From: Azospirillum sp. TSH100
GTDB taxonomy: Bacteria > Pseudomonadota > Alphaproteobacteria > Azospirillales > Azospirillaceae
Assembly: GCF_004923295.1 (NCBI RefSeq)
Contig: NZ_CP039634.1
Coordinates: forward strand, 1-64,000
Length of the DNA stretch: 64,000 nucleotides
Direction: 5' to 3'
A program made the translations under genes and the position numbers. Below are positions 45,377 to 54,276 of the stretch, piece by piece. Below the pieces are notes generated by a model. It had not been told where the DNA came from. It saw nothing but the letters and a program-made list of their open reading frames with translations, and searched no databases. Positions within the stretch are counted from its first letter, which is position 1. Each line of letters starts with the position of its first letter.

Positions 45377-45722
45377 GGGAACGACGTTCCTGACGCGGAC
45401 AAAGGGTTGTTGGAACCACCGCGACGACCGGCCGGATTTTCATCCGGCAAACCGCCCCGGCGCACAGGCCGTCCGGCCCGTCACGGATTTTCCCGTCTTG
45501 GAGTGGGGTTTTCCGCACACAATTCTTGACCGTTTTGCTTGGTCATCATATATGCGTCGTAACGTCCTCCGGGACAACCCGCCTGACCCGCCCGATCGGC
45601 CCCAGCGTTAGCCGGACCGATCGATAAGTCCGGGTCCCTGCCGGCCGGAACCGTCGAGGGTCCGAACCGGAAGGTCCTGAACCGCAAGGGTCCGACAGGC
45701 CGAAACCGGGCTCGGGCGGCCG
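45377..45722. other. 346-bp divergent intergenic region, promoter and repeats
   Basis: The gap between the hydrolase and cysE holds a promoter with an embedded dyad (45526-45554). From about 45620 to 45720 the words GGGTCCGAACCGG, AAGGTCCTGAACCG and AAGGGTCCGACAGG recur as imperfect direct repeats. No protein-coding frame in it looks real. Confidence 0.5.
45526..45554 (+). promoter_or_regulatory. cysE-iscR promoter with an embedded TGACC-N9-GGTCA dyad
   Basis: TTGACC (45526-45531) and TATATG (45549-45554) form a sigma-70-like pair with 17 bases between. TGACC (45527-45531) and GGTCA (45541-45545) form a perfect dyad around 9 bases that overlaps the -35 and spacer. An Rrf2-type repressor bound there would block transcription of cysE-iscR, giving autoregulation; this is inference. 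Confidence 0.5.
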
Positions 45723-46505
45723 ATGAGAGCGGCGGACTATACCACGGCGGGTGATGGCGTGTTCAAGCATCTTCGCGAAGAGATCGATGGGATCATGGCG
45801 CGCGACCCCGCCGCGCGATCCCGGCTGGAGGTGGCGCTGTGCTACCCGGGCCTGCACGCGATCGTACTTCACCGCATCGCCCGGCGCGCCCGTGACGCCG
45901 GCTGGCACACCACCGCCCGTCTGATCTCGCAGATCGCCCGCTCGCTGACGGGCATTGAAATCCATCCCGGCGCCACGATCGGCCGCCGCTTCTTCATCGA
46001 CCACGGCATGGGTGTCGTGATCGGCGAGACGGCCGAGATCGGCGACGACGTGATGCTCTATCACGGGGTGACGCTGGGCGGCACCTCGCTCAATCCCGGC
46101 AAACGCCACCCGACACTGGGCGATGGCGTCATCGTCGGAGCCGGCGCCAAGATCCTGGGTGCCATCACCATCGGCCGCGGCGCCCGCATCGGCGCCAATG
46201 CGGTTGTGGTGGCAGACGTGCCGGCCGACACCGCGGTGGTCGGCATCCCGGCAAAGCCGGTGGTGGCGCGCGACCGCGCCGAAACCCGCAAATTCATGCC
46301 CTACGGCACCCCCTGCGGTGACATTCCCGACCCGGTGGCCCGCGCGCTGACCGGCCTGCTCGATCAGGTGACCGCGCTGCAAACCCGTGTCGATGAGTTG
46401 GAGGCGGACCGCCCCGCCGCCAGCCTCCCCCGTTCAACACCCGCACCGCTAGAGACGGTGGCCTCCCACGTCGGGATGCACGAAGCGCAAGGAGAATCGC
46501 GATGA
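45723..46505 (+). CDS. cysE: serine O-acetyltransferase
   Basis: CysE acetylates serine to O-acetylserine, the first step of cysteine synthesis. The 260-residue protein has the N-terminal helical domain ([21 protein letters not shown]) and the left-handed beta-helix with hexapeptide repeats: [41 protein letters not shown], then [21 protein letters not shown] long tail follows. Its TGA overlaps the iscR ATG, so cysE and iscR are coupled, tying cysteine supply to Fe-S sensing. Confidence 0.95.
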   Translation: MRAADYTTAGDGVFKHLREEIDGIMARDPAARSRLEVALCYPGLHAIVLHRIARRARDAGWHTTARLISQIARSLTGIEIHPGATIGRRFFIDHGMGVVIGETAEIGDDVMLYHGVTLGGTSLNPGKRHPTLGDGVIVGAGAKILGAITIGRGARIGANAVVVADVPADTAVVGIPAKPVVARDRAETRKFMPYGTPCGDIPDPVARALTGLLDQVTALQTRVDELEADRPAASLPRSTPAPLETVASHVGMHEAQGESR

Positions 46506-46987
46506 GACTCAGCACCAAGGGACGCTATGCCGTGATGGCGATGGTCGATCTGGCCGCCACCAGCCAGGGCAGCCCCGTCGCGCTGGCCGACATCGCGGAG
46601 CGGCAGGAGATTTCCCTGTCCTATCTGGAACAGCTGTTCGCCAAGCTGCGCAAGGGCGGGCTGGTCAAGAGCGTGCGCGGCCCCGGTGGCGGCTATCTGC
46701 TGGCCCATCCGGCCGACGCCACCCGCGTGTCCGACATCATCCTGGCGGTGGACGAGCCGATCCGCACGACCCGCTGCGCCAACGGCACGCCGCAGGGCTG
46801 CCGCACCAACCGCTCGCGCTGCCTGACCCACGACCTGTGGGAAGAGCTGGGCAACCAGATCCATATGTATCTCAGCTCGGTCACCGTGGCCGACGTGGTG
46901 GAACGGCGGATCATCGGCACCAGCGGACTGAACCTGCTGCGCCCGGCCCCGACCGCCGACAACACCGCCGTCGCCGCCGCCGAGTGA
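46502..46987 (+). CDS. iscR: IscR-type Rrf2-family regulator
   Basis: The 161-residue protein begins with an Rrf2 winged helix ([46 protein letters not shown]) and carries three cysteines in the Fe-S segment, [10 protein letters not shown]...RCLTH, with C-x7-C-x6-C-x2-H spacing; E. coli IscR has C-x5-C-x5-C, so the loop is slightly longer here. It should bind a [2Fe-2S] cluster and repress Fe-S genes when supply is adequate. It is followed by a cysteine desulfurase. Confidence 0.92.
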   Translation: MRLSTKGRYAVMAMVDLAATSQGSPVALADIAERQEISLSYLEQLFAKLRKGGLVKSVRGPGGGYLLAHPADATRVSDIILAVDEPIRTTRCANGTPQGCRTNRSRCLTHDLWEELGNQIHMYLSSVTVADVVERRIIGTSGLNLLRPAPTADNTAVAAAE

Positions 46988-47045
46988 GGCGACCGAGAGA
47001 TGCCGCGGCGCGAGATCGGCCTTCCATGTTGAGCGTGCCTGAAAA

Positions 47046-48197
47046 GTGACCACACCGCCCATTGCCCCATTCGTCCCTTCGTTCCGGCGGACCGGCGTCT
47101 ATCTGGACCACAACGCCACAGCTCCGTTGAAACCGGAGGTCAAGGCGGCGATGGGTCAGGCGATGGACCTGGTCGGCAACCCCTCCTCCGTCCACGCCTT
47201 CGGCCGCAGCGCCCGCCGGGCGGTCGAGGAGGCGCGCGCCGCCGTGGCGTCGCTGGTGGGGGTGAAGCCGGCCCAGGTGCTGTTCACCGGCAGCGGGACG
47301 GAGGCCAACAACTTCGCGCTCCGCGGCTTTCCCGGCCGCCGCCTGCTGACCTCCGCCATCGAGCATGAGTCGGTGCTGGCCGCCCGGCCTGACGCGGACC
47401 GCTTCGGCGTCAGCCGCGACGGCGTTGCCGACCTGGACGATCTGGAGCGCCGGCTTGCCGGTTCGGACGCGCCTCCATTGGTCTCGCTGATGCTGGTGAA
47501 CAACGAGACCGGGGTGATCCAGCCGGTTGCCGACGCCGCCCGCATCGCCCGTGCCCATGCCGCCCTGCTCCATTGCGACGCGGTGCAGGCGGCCGGACGG
47601 CTGCCGCTGTCGTTGTCCGATCTCGGCGTCGACCTGATGACGCTGTCGGCCCACAAGCTGGGCGGCCCGACCGGCGTCGGCGCCCTGATCCTGGCCGAAG
47701 GGCTGGAGCCCGAGACGCTGATCCGCGGCGGCGGACAGGAACGGCGCAAGCGTGCCGGCACGGAGAATCTGCTGGGCATCGTCGGTTTCGGCACCGCTGC
47801 GCGGCTGGCCTGCGATGGGCTGGCTGACGCCGCCGATCTCGCCGCCTTGCGCGACCGGCTGGAACGCGAGGCGCTGGCCGCCATCCCGCGCGCCCGCGTT
47901 ATGGGGGCTGGTGCCGCACGGGTCGCCAACACCAGCTGCCTGATGCTGCCCGGCCTGCCCGGCGAGACCCAGGTGATGACGCTGGATCTTGCCGGCGTGG
48001 CGGTCAGCGCCGGGTCGGCCTGCTCCAGCGGCAAGGTGAAGCCGTCCCATGTTCTGGCGGCGATGGGCGAGGACGACCGGTCGGCCGCCAGCGCCATCCG
48101 GGTCAGCCTGGGCTGGATCAGTGACGACGAGGCAGTGGACCGCTTCCTGACCGCCTGGACAGCGATGGCTCGGCGAAGCACACCCGCGGATGGCTGA
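47046..48197 (+). CDS. cysteine desulfurase, NifS/IscS family
   Basis: The 383-residue PLP enzyme releases sulfur from cysteine for Fe-S clusters. It has YLDHNATAPLKPEV at the N-terminus, TGSGTEANNFALRG, HxxxxLAA-like EHESVLAARP, the PLP-lysine region in LMTLSAHKLGGPTGVGAL and the catalytic cysteine in AGSACSSGKVKPSHV. It is the short form rather than the 404-residue IscS. Start is GTG 47046. No iscU follows; 186 bp later comes the HscB-like gene. Confidence 0.92.
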   Translation: MTTPPIAPFVPSFRRTGVYLDHNATAPLKPEVKAAMGQAMDLVGNPSSVHAFGRSARRAVEEARAAVASLVGVKPAQVLFTGSGTEANNFALRGFPGRRLLTSAIEHESVLAARPDADRFGVSRDGVADLDDLERRLAGSDAPPLVSLMLVNNETGVIQPVADAARIARAHAALLHCDAVQAAGRLPLSLSDLGVDLMTLSAHKLGGPTGVGALILAEGLEPETLIRGGGQERRKRAGTENLLGIVGFGTAARLACDGLADAADLAALRDRLEREALAAIPRARVMGAGAARVANTSCLMLPGLPGETQVMTLDLAGVAVSAGSACSSGKVKPSHVLAAMGEDDRSAASAIRVSLGWISDDEAVDRFLTAWTAMARRSTPADG

Positions 48198-48201
48198 CGA
48201 T

Positions 48202-48227
48202 CCCGCCCGCCATGCCCGCCCGCCATG
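48202..48227. repeat. 13-bp tandem duplication
   Basis: The word CCCGCCCGCCATG occurs twice in tandem at 48202-48214 and 48215-48227, just after the desulfurase stop. It lies in the 186-bp gap where the other isc genes are usually found and may be a scar or a simple slippage product. Confidence 0.5.
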
Positions 48228-48383
48228 CCCGCGCGACCAACTGTCCCCTGCCCGGAAAGCCTGCATTCGCGCATTGCGCACGCTGCGGCTTATCGGTATG
48301 ACCCCGCGGATGGCAGTGGTGGCCACATATCGGGTAAACCATCCCATCGGCCGAGATTTTCGGCGTTTTGACGGACTGCGCGC

Positions 48384-49067
48384 ATGACCCGTTCCAAATC
48401 CGGGCCGCCCGGCAACAGCGGCGGCGGCATTTCCGGCGCCATCGCCGGCGATCTGGAGCCCTGCGGCACCTGCGGCCGCTCGGTGGCGCCGCGCGCCCTG
48501 TTCTGCCACGCCTGTGGCGCGGCACAGCCGCCGCGGCCGCTCGACCCCTTCACCCGGCTGGGGCTGGAACGCCGCTTCGACATCGATCTGGAGCAGTTGT
48601 CGAAGCAGCATGCCGGCTTCACCCGCGCCATGGACCCGGAGCGCTTCGCCGCCCGCGGTCCGCGCCAGCAGGCCAACGCCAAGGCCCAGGTCGAGGCCCT
48701 GCGCGACGCCTTCGAGGTGCTGCGCGATCCGATCCGCCGTGCCCATGCGCTGCTGGCCCTGCTGGGCGGCACGCCGGCGGTCGGCGACGAGGACGGCGAC
48801 GAGGAGATCGACGATCTCGCAACGCGGCTGGCACGCGCCGACGACGTGCTGGAACTGGACCGCATCGGGCTGGACCTCAGCCAGCGGGTCGAGGCTTGCA
48901 TCAAGTATCTCACCCCGGCCTTCCGCAAGGCGCAAACCGCCGCCAGCCCCGACAGCCCGTCGGCCGCCGACGGTGCCGCCCGCATCCTTGCCCGGCTGGA
49001 ACGGCTGGAGGCGCTGGCCGCCGAGGTCCGCGGCCGCCGCGCCGCCCGGACGACGCCACGGCCCTGA
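48384..49067 (+). CDS. HscB-like protein lacking the HPD motif, with N-terminal Cys4 domain
   Basis: The 227-residue protein is built like HscB: N-terminal Cys4 zinc-like knuckle (C27-x2-C30 and C41-x2-C44), then the J-like domain and the C-terminal helical bundle expected to bind IscU. Animal HSC20 also has an N-terminal cysteine motif. The J-domain signature H-P-D is replaced by D84-P85-E86 (AMDPERFAA), so it should not stimulate an Hsp70 by the usual mechanism. The lineup ALSxxF...F-(A)-x-x then LRDPIRRAHALLALLG matches HscB. hscA is not adjacent. It sits between the desulfurase and fdx. Confidence 0.8.
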   Translation: MTRSKSGPPGNSGGGISGAIAGDLEPCGTCGRSVAPRALFCHACGAAQPPRPLDPFTRLGLERRFDIDLEQLSKQHAGFTRAMDPERFAARGPRQQANAKAQVEALRDAFEVLRDPIRRAHALLALLGGTPAVGDEDGDEEIDDLATRLARADDVLELDRIGLDLSQRVEACIKYLTPAFRKAQTAASPDSPSAADGAARILARLERLEALAAEVRGRRAARTTPRP

Positions 49068-49137
49068 ACCCTTCTTCTTTCCCTTGCAAACACATCCCTA
49101 CAACCAAGCTAGGCAACCTTAAAGGAATGAGGACCCC

Positions 49138-49467
49138 ATGCCCAAGATGACCTTCATCGAGACCGACGGCACCCGCCGCGAGGTGGACGCCCCGCTCGGC
49201 CTGTCCGTGCTGGAGATCGCGCACAAGAACAGCCTGGATCTGGAAGGCGCCTGCGAGGGCTCGCTGGCCTGCTCCACCTGCCATGTCGTGATCGAGCCGG
49301 AGTGGTTCGACGTCCTGCCGGACGCGCAGGAGGACGAGGAGGACATGCTGGACCTCGCTTTCGGCCTGACCAAGACCTCGCGCCTGGGCTGCCAGATCAT
49401 CATGACCGAAGAGCTGGACGGTCTGGTCGTCCGCCTGCCGGGCGGCAGCAACAACGCGATGAAGTGA
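49138..49467 (+). CDS. fdx: ISC-type [2Fe-2S] ferredoxin
   Basis: The 109-residue protein matches the Isc ferredoxin: the cluster ligands C-x5-C-x2-C appear in [14 protein letters not shown] and the fourth Cys in RLGCQI. It has the acidic [12 protein letters not shown] surface typical of the family. It donates electrons for Fe-S assembly. ATG 49138 is 70 bp after the HscB-like stop. A strong hairpin follows. Confidence 0.95.
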   Translation: MPKMTFIETDGTRREVDAPLGLSVLEIAHKNSLDLEGACEGSLACSTCHVVIEPEWFDVLPDAQEDEEDMLDLAFGLTKTSRLGCQIIMTEELDGLVVRLPGGSNNAMK

Positions 49468-49489
49468 CGGTCCGGGGGACCCCTGTTCC

Positions 49490-49531
49490 GGCCGCCGGGA
49501 CGACGTCGCGCCGACGTGATGCCCGGCGGCC
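49490..49531 (+). terminator. nested hairpin after fdx
   Basis: GGCCGCCGGG (49490-49499) pairs with CCCGGCGGCC (49522-49531), and the loop contains a second perfect stem, ACGTCG with CGACGT (49503-49508 and 49512-49517). A T-rich stretch follows. It should separate fdx from mnmA. Confidence 0.7.
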
Positions 49532-49577
49532 CATTTCCTGTCTTTTCCGGGCGCCTGCCCGCCTTATATAGGGCGCC

Positions 49578-50753
49578 ATGAACTCCCTCGGTCTTTCAAA
49601 GCGCCCCCAGGACACCCGCGTCGTCGTCGCGATGTCCGGCGGGGTGGATTCCTCCGTCACCGCAGCGGTGCTGCGGGAGGAGGGGTATGACGTCGTCGGC
49701 ATCACGCTGCAGCTTTACGACCACGGCCTCGCCCTGCAGAAGCCGGGCGCCTGCTGTGCCGGCCAGGACATCTACGACGCCCGTCAGGTCGCCGACCGCA
49801 TCGGCATCCCGCATTACGTCCTCGATTACGAAGGCCGCTTCAGCCAGGACGTGATGGATGATTTCGCCGACAGCTACCTGCGCGGCGAGACGCCGATCCC
49901 CTGCGTGCGCTGCAACCAGCGCGTCAAGTTCCGCGACCTGCTGAACACCGCTCGCGACCTTGGCGCCGACGCGCTCGCCACCGGCCATTACGTCCGCCGC
50001 ATCGCCGGTCCGCAGGGGGCGGAACTGCATCGCGCCGTCGATCCCGCCAAGGACCAGAGCTATTTCCTGTTCGCCACCACGCGCGAGCAGCTGGAGTTCC
50101 TGCGCTTCCCGCTCGGCGGCCTGACCAAGCCGGAGACCCGCGCCCTGGCCGAGCGCCACGGGCTGGAGGTGGCCGCAAAACCCGACAGCCAGGACATCTG
50201 CTTCGTCCCCAACGGCAATTACGCAGAGGTGGTGGCGAAGCTGCGCCCCGGCTCCGTCGAGCCCGGCGACATCGTCCATGTCGACGGCCGCGTCCTGGGC
50301 CGCCACAAGGGCGTCGTCCATTACACGGTGGGCCAGCGCAAGGGGCTGGGCATCGGCGGCATTCGCGGCCAGGAGGAGGAGGCGCTCTACGTCGTCCGCC
50401 TGGAACCCGCCCGCCGCCGCGTCGTGGTCGGCCCGCGCCGCGATCTTGCCCGTTCGCTGGTGATGGTGCGCGACGTGAACTGGTTGGGTCCCGATCTGGC
50501 CGAGGGAGCCGGCATCGAGGTTTCTGTGAAGCTCCGCTCCGCCCAGCCGGCGGCCCCTGCCCTGTGGCGCGCCGGTCCGGACGGCACCGCCCAGGTGGAG
50601 CTTCTGGAGGCCCAGCACGGCATCGCGCCCGGCCAGGCCTGCGTCGTCTATCAAGGCGACCGTGTGCTGGGCGGCGGTTGGATTTCCAGCACCGCCGGCG
50701 GCGTGGCCGAGGGTGCCGCCAGGGCCATGGAGGCAGGTGAAACGACGGCCTGA
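49578..50753 (+). CDS. mnmA: tRNA-specific 2-thiouridylase MnmA
   Basis: MnmA thiolates U34 of tRNA for Lys, Glu and Gln, using sulfur passed from a cysteine desulfurase. The 391-residue protein has the PP-loop [10 protein letters not shown], the catalytic cysteine in PCVRCNQ and the second cysteine in [10 protein letters not shown], then a central and C-terminal beta domain. It is close to a desulfurase gene, which fits the sulfur relay. ATG at 49578. Confidence 0.95.
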   Translation: MNSLGLSKRPQDTRVVVAMSGGVDSSVTAAVLREEGYDVVGITLQLYDHGLALQKPGACCAGQDIYDARQVADRIGIPHYVLDYEGRFSQDVMDDFADSYLRGETPIPCVRCNQRVKFRDLLNTARDLGADALATGHYVRRIAGPQGAELHRAVDPAKDQSYFLFATTREQLEFLRFPLGGLTKPETRALAERHGLEVAAKPDSQDICFVPNGNYAEVVAKLRPGSVEPGDIVHVDGRVLGRHKGVVHYTVGQRKGLGIGGIRGQEEEALYVVRLEPARRRVVVGPRRDLARSLVMVRDVNWLGPDLAEGAGIEVSVKLRSAQPAAPALWRAGPDGTAQVELLEAQHGIAPGQACVVYQGDRVLGGGWISSTAGGVAEGAARAMEAGETTA

Positions 50754-50818
50754 ATCAGGGGGTTATGCGAGTTTCCGCTGGTCGGCCGAAAAAAATCGCA
50801 CCCCCCGAAAATTCCGCG

Positions 50819-50848
50819 TTGACAGCCCAAGTCGCCCTATCCTATATA
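50819..50848 (+). promoter_or_regulatory. sigma-70 promoter of the tRNA gene
   Basis: TTGACA (50819-50824), the exact -35 consensus, is followed by 18 bases and TATATA (50843-50848). The tRNA starts 73 bases further on. Confidence 0.7.
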
Positions 50849-50921
50849 GCGGCTCCCGGCGGCAACGACGGGACACGATGGTAGCCACGGCGGCGGAAAC
50901 GCCAATAACGGCGAACACGAT

Positions 50922-50996
50922 GGCAGCGTAGCTCAGTGGTAGAGCAGGGGAATCATAATCCCTTGGTCGGGGGTTCAAATCCCTCCGCTGCTACCA
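50922..50996 (+). tRNA. tRNA-Met (CAT)
   Basis: The 75-base cloverleaf has acceptor GGCAGCG paired with CGCTGCT (the first pair is G-U), D-arm GCTCAGTGGTAGAGC, anticodon stem GGGGA/TCCCT with loop ATCATAA and anticodon CAT, T-arm GGGGGTTCAAATCCCTC and an encoded CCA end. The loop and stems fit elongator tRNA-Met rather than initiator. A modified CAT tRNA-Ile cannot be wholly excluded. Confidence 0.85.
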
Positions 50997-51002
50997 TCAT
51001 GG

Positions 51003-51045
51003 AAACCCCCCTGATTTCCGAAAGGAAGTCAGGGGGTTTTCTTTT
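51003..51045 (+). terminator. intrinsic terminator after the tRNA
   Basis: AAACCCCCCTGATTTCC (51003-51019) pairs with GGAAGTCAGGGGGTTTT (51024-51040) around GAAA, and the arm runs into TTTTCTTTT. It is a strong terminator. Confidence 0.9.
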
Positions 51046-51118
51046 CATGGTGTCAGATCGACCCGGCGCCGACCATGGTTCAACATGTGCTTCAGCGGCT
51101 GCAAAAGCCGGTGGTGCC

Positions 51119-52033
51119 CTACCCCTGCATCGACTTGGGCAGCGCGATCTGCGGTTCGACCTCCACCCGGTTGCGGCCGGCGTTCTTGGCGCGGTAGAGC
51201 GCGGCATCGGCGCGGGCCAGCATCGGTTCGATGCCGCTGTCGGTGCCGGTCAGCCAACTCAGGCCCAGGCTGACCGTCAGGTGCAATTCACCTCCGTCCT
51301 CACGCTTCACCGGCTTCGCGGCGATCGCCTGACGCAGGCGCTGGGCGGCGGCAAAGGCGTTCACTGGCGGGGTCTCCGGCATCACCACGGCGAACTCCTC
51401 GCCGCCCAGCCGGCCGATCAGGTCGCAGGATCGCAGCGTCTCCTTGCAGGCGCGCACCGTCGTGCGGATCGCCTCGTCACCGGTGGCATGGCCGTGGCTG
51501 TCGTTGACCCGCTTGAAATGGTCGATGTCCAGCATCACCACCGACAGCGGACGCTGGTATCGTCGCGAGCGGGTGAACTCTTCAGCCCCCCTTTCCAGGA
51601 AACGGCGGCGGTTCATGGCGCCGGTCAGGGCGTCGGTGGTCGCCAGCCGCTCCAGGTCGCGCTGCATCGCCACAACGCGCGAGGCCGCCAGCAACCGCGC
51701 CGCCGTCCATTTCCAGTCCAGCGGCTTGCGTAGAAACTCATCGGCGCCCGCCTCGACCAACTCGTGGAACTGGTCGGTCATGCTGCCGGGGATCATCAGG
51801 ATCAGATAGAGATGGCGGAGCCCCTGGGCGGTGCGCAGGTGCCAGCACAGTTCCAGCCCCGTCATGTCGGCCAGACGGATGTCGGCCATCACCACGTCGA
51901 ACCGCTCACCTGCGACAGCTTCGATGGCGGCGGCCCCGCTGTGAACCACACAGGTGGCGTAACCGAGCTTGTTCAGCTCATACACCATCATGGTCAGGTG
52001 ACGTGGTGAATCGTCGACGATCAGAATCCGCAA
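51119..52033 (-). CDS. response regulator diguanylate cyclase (REC-GGDEF)
   Basis: The 304-residue protein has an N-terminal receiver domain (RILIVDDSPRHL, phosphoacceptor D in VMADIRLADM, Lys in FLRKPLDW) and a C-terminal GGDEF domain with the active GGEEF in IGRLGGEEFAVV and an inhibitory RxxD site (RSCD) just before it. Phosphorylation should drive c-di-GMP synthesis, making it PleD-like with one receiver domain. I pick the TTG at 52033, with GGGAG upstream. It is divergent from the AcoR-type activator. Confidence 0.9.
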   Translation of the reverse strand: MRILIVDDSPRHLTMMVYELNKLGYATCVVHSGAAAIEAVAGERFDVVMADIRLADMTGLELCWHLRTAQGLRHLYLILMIPGSMTDQFHELVEAGADEFLRKPLDWKWTAARLLAASRVVAMQRDLERLATTDALTGAMNRRRFLERGAEEFTRSRRYQRPLSVVMLDIDHFKRVNDSHGHATGDEAIRTTVRACKETLRSCDLIGRLGGEEFAVVMPETPPVNAFAAAQRLRQAIAAKPVKREDGGELHLTVSLGLSWLTGTDSGIEPMLARADAALYRAKNAGRNRVEVEPQIALPKSMQG

Positions 52034-52290
52034 ATCGAAAGCTCCCGGCGATCCCTGCCCGTTTATGGAGCATGAAGCCGGACGTGTGCAAATCTCCTTA
52101 ACATCATGTCGCCGGCCGATAACGAAATTCCGATGTGTCATACGCAAATATGCTCGATGTCGGACCGATCCATGCGCCGCGTGGCCGATGTCATGCTTTT
52201 GCACATGTTGCTTACAGGGTCGGCCGGTTGGTACTGTCCCATTCAATATGTTCGCGGAACAAGCGGACGATCCATACGGGAGGCACGACC

Positions 52291-54234
52291 ATGGACAGCG
52301 CGCGCGCGGCCCACATCGATGAACTCGTCCGGGTCTCCACTGGCCGGGTCTCCGCCGGAGTACGGTCCACCCGCGATCCGATCATCGAAAACTCCTGGCG
52401 CCGCTGCGTCGCCGACCACAAGCTGGATCCCACCGTCGGGCGCGAAGCCCACATCCTGCCGCAGGAGCGGCTGCGCGAGCATCGCGACGCGATGGACGAG
52501 TTCCTGCGCATGGCCCGCTTCGGGCTGGAGGCGCTTTACCGGCAGGTCGCCGGCATGGGCTATGTCCTGTTGCTGACCGACAGCAATGGCGTCACGGTGG
52601 ACTTCATCGGCGACCCGACCTTCGACAACCATCTGCGCCGCGCCGGCCTGTATCTGGGGGCGGACTGGAACGAGGGGCATGCCGGCACCTGCGCGGTCGG
52701 CACCTGCATCGCCACCGCCCAAGCGCTGACCGTCCACCAGACCGACCATTTCGACTCCACCCACATTCCGCTGACCTGCACCGCCGCACCGGTCTTCGAC
52801 AGTGGTGGCGAGCTGGCGGCCGTGCTGGACATCTCCGCCCTCCATTCGCCGGAACCGAAGATCAGCCAGTATCTGGCGCTGCAGATGGTGCGCGCCTATG
52901 TCCACAAGATCGAAACTGCCAACCTCTACAACAATTTCCGTCGCGACTGGGTGGTGAAGCTGTCCGCATCGCAGGAGTTCGCGGAGGTCGATCCCGACTT
53001 CGTGCTGGCGCTGGACGGCAGCGGCCGGGTGGTCGGTTTCAACCACCGGGCCCATGATCTGCTGGCGGAGGACGGGGTATCGCCACTCGGCCGGTCCTTC
53101 GCCGAGTTGTTCGATTGCGAGGTGGATGATCTGGTCCATTTCGTCCGCTCACTGCCGACCGAACAGCGCACGCTGCGCCTGCGCCGCACCGGCCTGCCGC
53201 TGTTCGCCCAGGCGATGCCGCCGCCCGCCGTGTCGCTGCCGCGCAGCCATGCGCCGGATCACGCCGGCGACCCGCTGCCGGAACCGTTGCGGGTGGTCTC
53301 CGGCGGCGATCCGGCGCTTAAGGCGGTGCTGACGCGGGCGGCAAAGCTGGTGAACACCCGCATGAGCCTGCTGATCCATGGCGAGACCGGCACCGGCAAG
53401 GAACATCTGGCCAAGGCCCTGCACCGGGCCAGCGTCCGCCGCAACAAGCCCTTCGTCGCCGTCAACTGCGCCGCCCTGCCGGAGAACCTGATCGAAAGCG
53501 AGCTGTTCGGCTACGAGCCCGGCTCCTTCACCGGGGCGACGGCGCGGGGCAAGAAGGGGCTGATCCTGGAAGCCGACGGCGGCACCCTGTTCCTCGACGA
53601 AATCGGCGACATGCCGCTGTCGTCGCAGACCCGCCTGCTGCGCGTGCTGGCCGAGCGGGAGGTGACGCCGATCGGCCGGACCAGGGCAGTGTCGGTGGAC
53701 GTCCGGGTCATCGGCGCCACCCACCGCGATCTTGTCGATTTGGTCAAGGCCGGCAGGTTCCGCGACGACTTGTACTTTCGTCTCAACGGCGCGGTGTTCA
53801 CCGTGCCGCCCCTGCGCCAGCGCGGCGACCTGGACTGGCTGATCGAACGGCTGCTGGCCGAACGGGCAGAGCGTGACGGCGTCGGCTACCGACTGACCCC
53901 GGCGGCGCTGGCGGCGCTGCGTGGGCACGGCTGGCCGGGCAATGTACGGGAGCTCGTGAACGCGCTGGATTATGCCTGCGCGGTCAGCGACGGCGGGCTG
54001 ATCGACCTCGCCGACCTGCCGGAGCCGGTGCAGCACAGCGGCCTGTTCCAGGCTTGGCCGCAAGAGGCAGTGCAGACGGTGGCGGACGAGGACCCGGCAG
54101 CCCGGCTGCGCGAGACGCTGCGGCGGCACCATTGGAACGTGTCGGCGACGGCGCGCGCGATGGGAGTCGACCGCTCGACCGTCCATCGGCAGATGCACCG
54201 CTTCGGCATCGTGGCGCCGCATCGGGCGGAGTGA
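52291..54234 (+). CDS. AcoR-family sigma-54-dependent activator
   Basis: The 647-residue protein has an N-terminal GAF-type sensor (residues 70-190, with NEGHAGTCAVGTCIA), a PAS-like part (240-330), an AAA+ domain with Walker A GETGTGKE (364-371), GSFTGA (411-416) and Walker B LFLDEIGDM, and a C-terminal Fis-type helix-turn-helix (TARAMGVDRSTVHRQMHRF). The loop that contacts sigma-54 is GSFTGA rather than the usual GAFTGA. It should activate a sigma-54 promoter in response to a ligand, classically acetoin or glycerol metabolism. The target is not obvious here. GGGAGG precedes the ATG. Confidence 0.92.
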   Translation: MDSARAAHIDELVRVSTGRVSAGVRSTRDPIIENSWRRCVADHKLDPTVGREAHILPQERLREHRDAMDEFLRMARFGLEALYRQVAGMGYVLLLTDSNGVTVDFIGDPTFDNHLRRAGLYLGADWNEGHAGTCAVGTCIATAQALTVHQTDHFDSTHIPLTCTAAPVFDSGGELAAVLDISALHSPEPKISQYLALQMVRAYVHKIETANLYNNFRRDWVVKLSASQEFAEVDPDFVLALDGSGRVVGFNHRAHDLLAEDGVSPLGRSFAELFDCEVDDLVHFVRSLPTEQRTLRLRRTGLPLFAQAMPPPAVSLPRSHAPDHAGDPLPEPLRVVSGGDPALKAVLTRAAKLVNTRMSLLIHGETGTGKEHLAKALHRASVRRNKPFVAVNCAALPENLIESELFGYEPGSFTGATARGKKGLILEADGGTLFLDEIGDMPLSSQTRLLRVLAEREVTPIGRTRAVSVDVRVIGATHRDLVDLVKAGRFRDDLYFRLNGAVFTVPPLRQRGDLDWLIERLLAERAERDGVGYRLTPAALAALRGHGWPGNVRELVNALDYACAVSDGGLIDLADLPEPVQHSGLFQAWPQEAVQTVADEDPAARLRETLRRHHWNVSATARAMGVDRSTVHRQMHRFGIVAPHRAE

Positions 54235-54276
54235 GGGTCGGGGTGGGGGCAAACGCCCCCCAAAAAAAACCTCCCC

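Noticed and set aside
47027..47050. Seven-codon frame (MLSVPEK) before the desulfurase as a leader peptide
   Set aside because: It contains no run of cysteine or related codons and no attenuator hairpin follows.
48191..48387. 65-residue frame in the gap between the desulfurase and HscB-like gene
   Set aside because: Its composition is Arg-rich, the start lacks a ribosome-binding site and it covers the 13-bp tandem duplication.
54245..54269. GGGGGC-AAAC-GCCCCC hairpin with A8 between the AcoR and 5-oxoprolinase genes as a terminator
   Set aside because: On the plus strand the hairpin is followed by A residues, and on the minus strand the T-run comes before the stem, so neither strand has the canonical stem-then-T order.
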